Shown here in pieces: positions 63,001 through 64,000 of a stretch of 64,000 bases of DNA. Position 1 is the stretch's first letter. The number at the start of each line of letters is the position of its first letter. The position numbers and the translations under genes are program-made. The notes beneath the pieces were generated by a model that saw only the letters and a program-made list of their open reading frames with translations, ran no database searches and was not told where the DNA came from. The stretch lies in assembly GCA_002633025.1 (NCBI GenBank), contig NMRB01000891.1, positions 1 through 64,000 of the forward strand, given 5' to 3'. The stretch comes from Notospermus geniculatus. Taxonomy: Eukaryota > Nemertea > Pilidiophora > Heteronemertea > Lineidae.

Positions 63001-64000
63001 NNNNNNNNNNNNNNNNNNNNNNNNNNNNNNNNNNNNNNNNNNNNNNNNNNNNNNNNNNNNNNNNNNNNNNNNNNNNNNNNNNNNNNNNNNNNNNNNNNNN
63101 NNNNNNNNNNNNNNNNNNNNNNNNNNNNNNNNNNNNNNNNNNNNNNNNNNNNNNNNNNNNNNNNNNNNNNNNNNNNNNNNNNNNNNNNNNNNNNNNNNNN
63201 NNNNNNNNNNNNNNNNNNNNNNNNNNNNNNNNNNNNNNNNNNNNNNNNNNNNNNNNNNNNNNNNNNNNNNNNNNNNNNNNNNNNNNNNNNNNNNNNNNNN
63301 NNNNNNNNNNNNNNNNNNNNNNNNNNCAACAATCTGCTCCGATTGAAACATAAGCCCCATCAGAGGAACAAAAACCAAGTACTCCAACTAAAAAACCTGC
63401 AGATCTGCCAGGTGGACAAGTTTTCAGTGAAGTTGCTGATGTCAGCAAGCCACTCAAGACAGATGCTGCTCTAGGGAAAGCTATGTCTCCAACACAACCA
63501 CGACAAGCTGCCATAGTTGAAACGGCAGCCCCATCAGAGGAACGAAAACCAAGTACTCCAGCTCAAAAGCCTGCAGATCTGCCAGGTGGACAAGTTTTCA
63601 GTCAGGTTGCTGACATCAGCAAGCCTTTCAAGACAGATGCTGCTCTTGGGAAACCTATGTCTCCAACACAACCACAACAAGCGACCCCTCTTCAACCTGC
63701 AGCCCCCTCAGAGGAACAAAAACCAAGTACTCCAACTCAAAAGCCTGCAGATCTGCCAGGTGGACAAGTTTTCAGTCAGGTTGCTGATGTCAGCAAGCCA
63801 CTGGAGACAGATGCTGCTCTTGGGAAACCTATGTCTCCAACAATACCACAACGAGCTGCCCCAGTTGAAACGGTAGCCACATCAGTGCCATCAGAGGATC
63901 AAAAACCAAGTACCCCTGCACAAGTTGCACCAAAGGAGGAGGAAGTAGAGGCTGCCAAGCCTGCCGAACATGATTTGCCTGTTGAAAGTATTCCTTCCAG
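60083..64000 (+). CDS. MACF1/DST: ADLP-MSPT tail, second copy (allele B, partial)
   Basis: Starts inside the motif VFGEPIDASSPLITT and repeats the tail seen at 55032 onward, with amino-acid changes (SANLSAG to STDLSAG), an in-frame insertion (AHDAA near 60611) and a longer 174-bp array. A gap (62932-63326) interrupts it. An in-frame TAA at 63351 replaces the Ala expected in ETAAPSEE, close to the gap edge. The frame continues open after the TAA to the window end. The copy probably belongs to the other haplotype and continues beyond the window. Confidence 0.85.
62932..63326. other. Assembly gap, 395 N
   Basis: A run of N inside the 174-bp repeat array; a typical place for assembly failure. 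Both borders are repeat units. The size is an estimate. Confidence 0.95.
63351..63353 (+). other. In-frame TAA inside the repeat array of allele B
   Basis: GAAACATAAGCCCC stands where other units have GAAACAGCAGCCCC, so GCA became TAA by two substitutions. It lies 25 bases from the gap edge, where read quality is usually poor. Downstream units remain open. Confidence 0.8.

Larger units (their letters stand above)
62094..63920 (+). repeat. 174-bp coding tandem repeat, expanded (allele B)
   Basis: Unit starts are visible at 62094, 62268, 62442, 62613, 62787, then after the gap at 63396, 63570 and 63744. Spacing is 174 bp, except one 171-bp unit (MSPIQQQAAP lacks one residue). At least eight units are present against five in allele A, and the gap may hide about two more. 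All indels keep the frame. Confidence 0.92.
1..64000 (+). other. MACF1/DST: Spectraplakin gene locus (partial; both ends outside window)
   Basis: All coding signal in the window belongs to one plus-strand gene. What is seen: small exons with GT-AG borders encode a plakin domain with the typical KELMWLNEKEE motif, a degenerate SH3 ending VPAVCL..PPPNKEA, then two giant exons made of plakin repeats (GLID..TG...DP.TG..M....A...GLI). From family knowledge, invertebrates carry spectraplakins (Shot, VAB-10) that link actin, microtubules and junctions, and long plakin-repeat exons occur in some isoforms. Actin-binding CH domains should lie upstream, and spectrin rod, EF hands and GAS2 domain downstream; none is in the window, so spectraplakin rather than plectin is an inference. 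Several segments appear twice because of allele duplication in the assembly. Confidence 0.9.

Overview
The window holds the inside of one enormous, intron-containing plus-strand gene, a spectraplakin (family of vertebrate MACF1/dystonin, fly Short stop and worm VAB-10). No second gene is convincing. GT-AG introns of mostly 130-300 bp, heavy synonymous polymorphism between repeated segments and a palindromic intronic element suggest an outbred invertebrate animal. The phylum cannot be told from the sequence; echinoderm, hemichordate, cephalochordate or lophotrochozoan are all possible. Neither the 5' end (actin-binding CH domains) nor the 3' end (spectrin rod, EF hands, GAS2 domain) of the gene is inside the window.

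Layout. Bases 1-9244 carry sixteen small coding exons (2,678 bp, 892 codons, one continuous frame). They encode most of the plakin domain: spectrin repeats with a degenerate SH3 domain between them. Bases 9549-22853 are one giant exon of plakin (plectin-type) repeats, with a 959-base assembly gap and one frameshift. A 168-bp intron free of stop codons (22854-23021) separates it from a second giant exon, 23022-59052. That exon holds more plakin repeats, a Lys/Ser/Pro-rich region with SPKK-type motifs, further plakin repeats, and finally a distinct disordered tail built on a recurring 'ADLP...GQxF...KPL...GKxMSPT' motif. An intron starts at 59053. Bases 60083-64000 repeat the tail of the second giant exon.

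The assembly is not a faithful linear copy of the gene. I read 24921-36726 and 36727-49239 as two alleles placed in series. The tail copies 55032 onward and 60083 onward, and a short segment at 4344, look the same. Single 'n' bases sit at three of these places (4344, 34053, 60082). Removing 24921-36726 restores one uninterrupted frame of exactly 8,075 codons from 23022 to 59052, an exon of 24,225 bp. The first copy is broken by a 1-base insertion (33216) and a 725-base loss at 34053; the second copy is intact.

Biologically, the plakin domain scaffolds junctional partners, and plakin-repeat domains of this family bind or interact with intermediate filaments where these exist. The basic SPKK region and the MSPT-rich tail look like regulatory or cytoskeleton-binding disordered segments. 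The most novel content is the ADLP-MSPT repeat tail with its expandable 174-bp array, the SPKK/PWSK region, a 13 x 189-bp plakin super-repeat array, and the size of the second giant exon.
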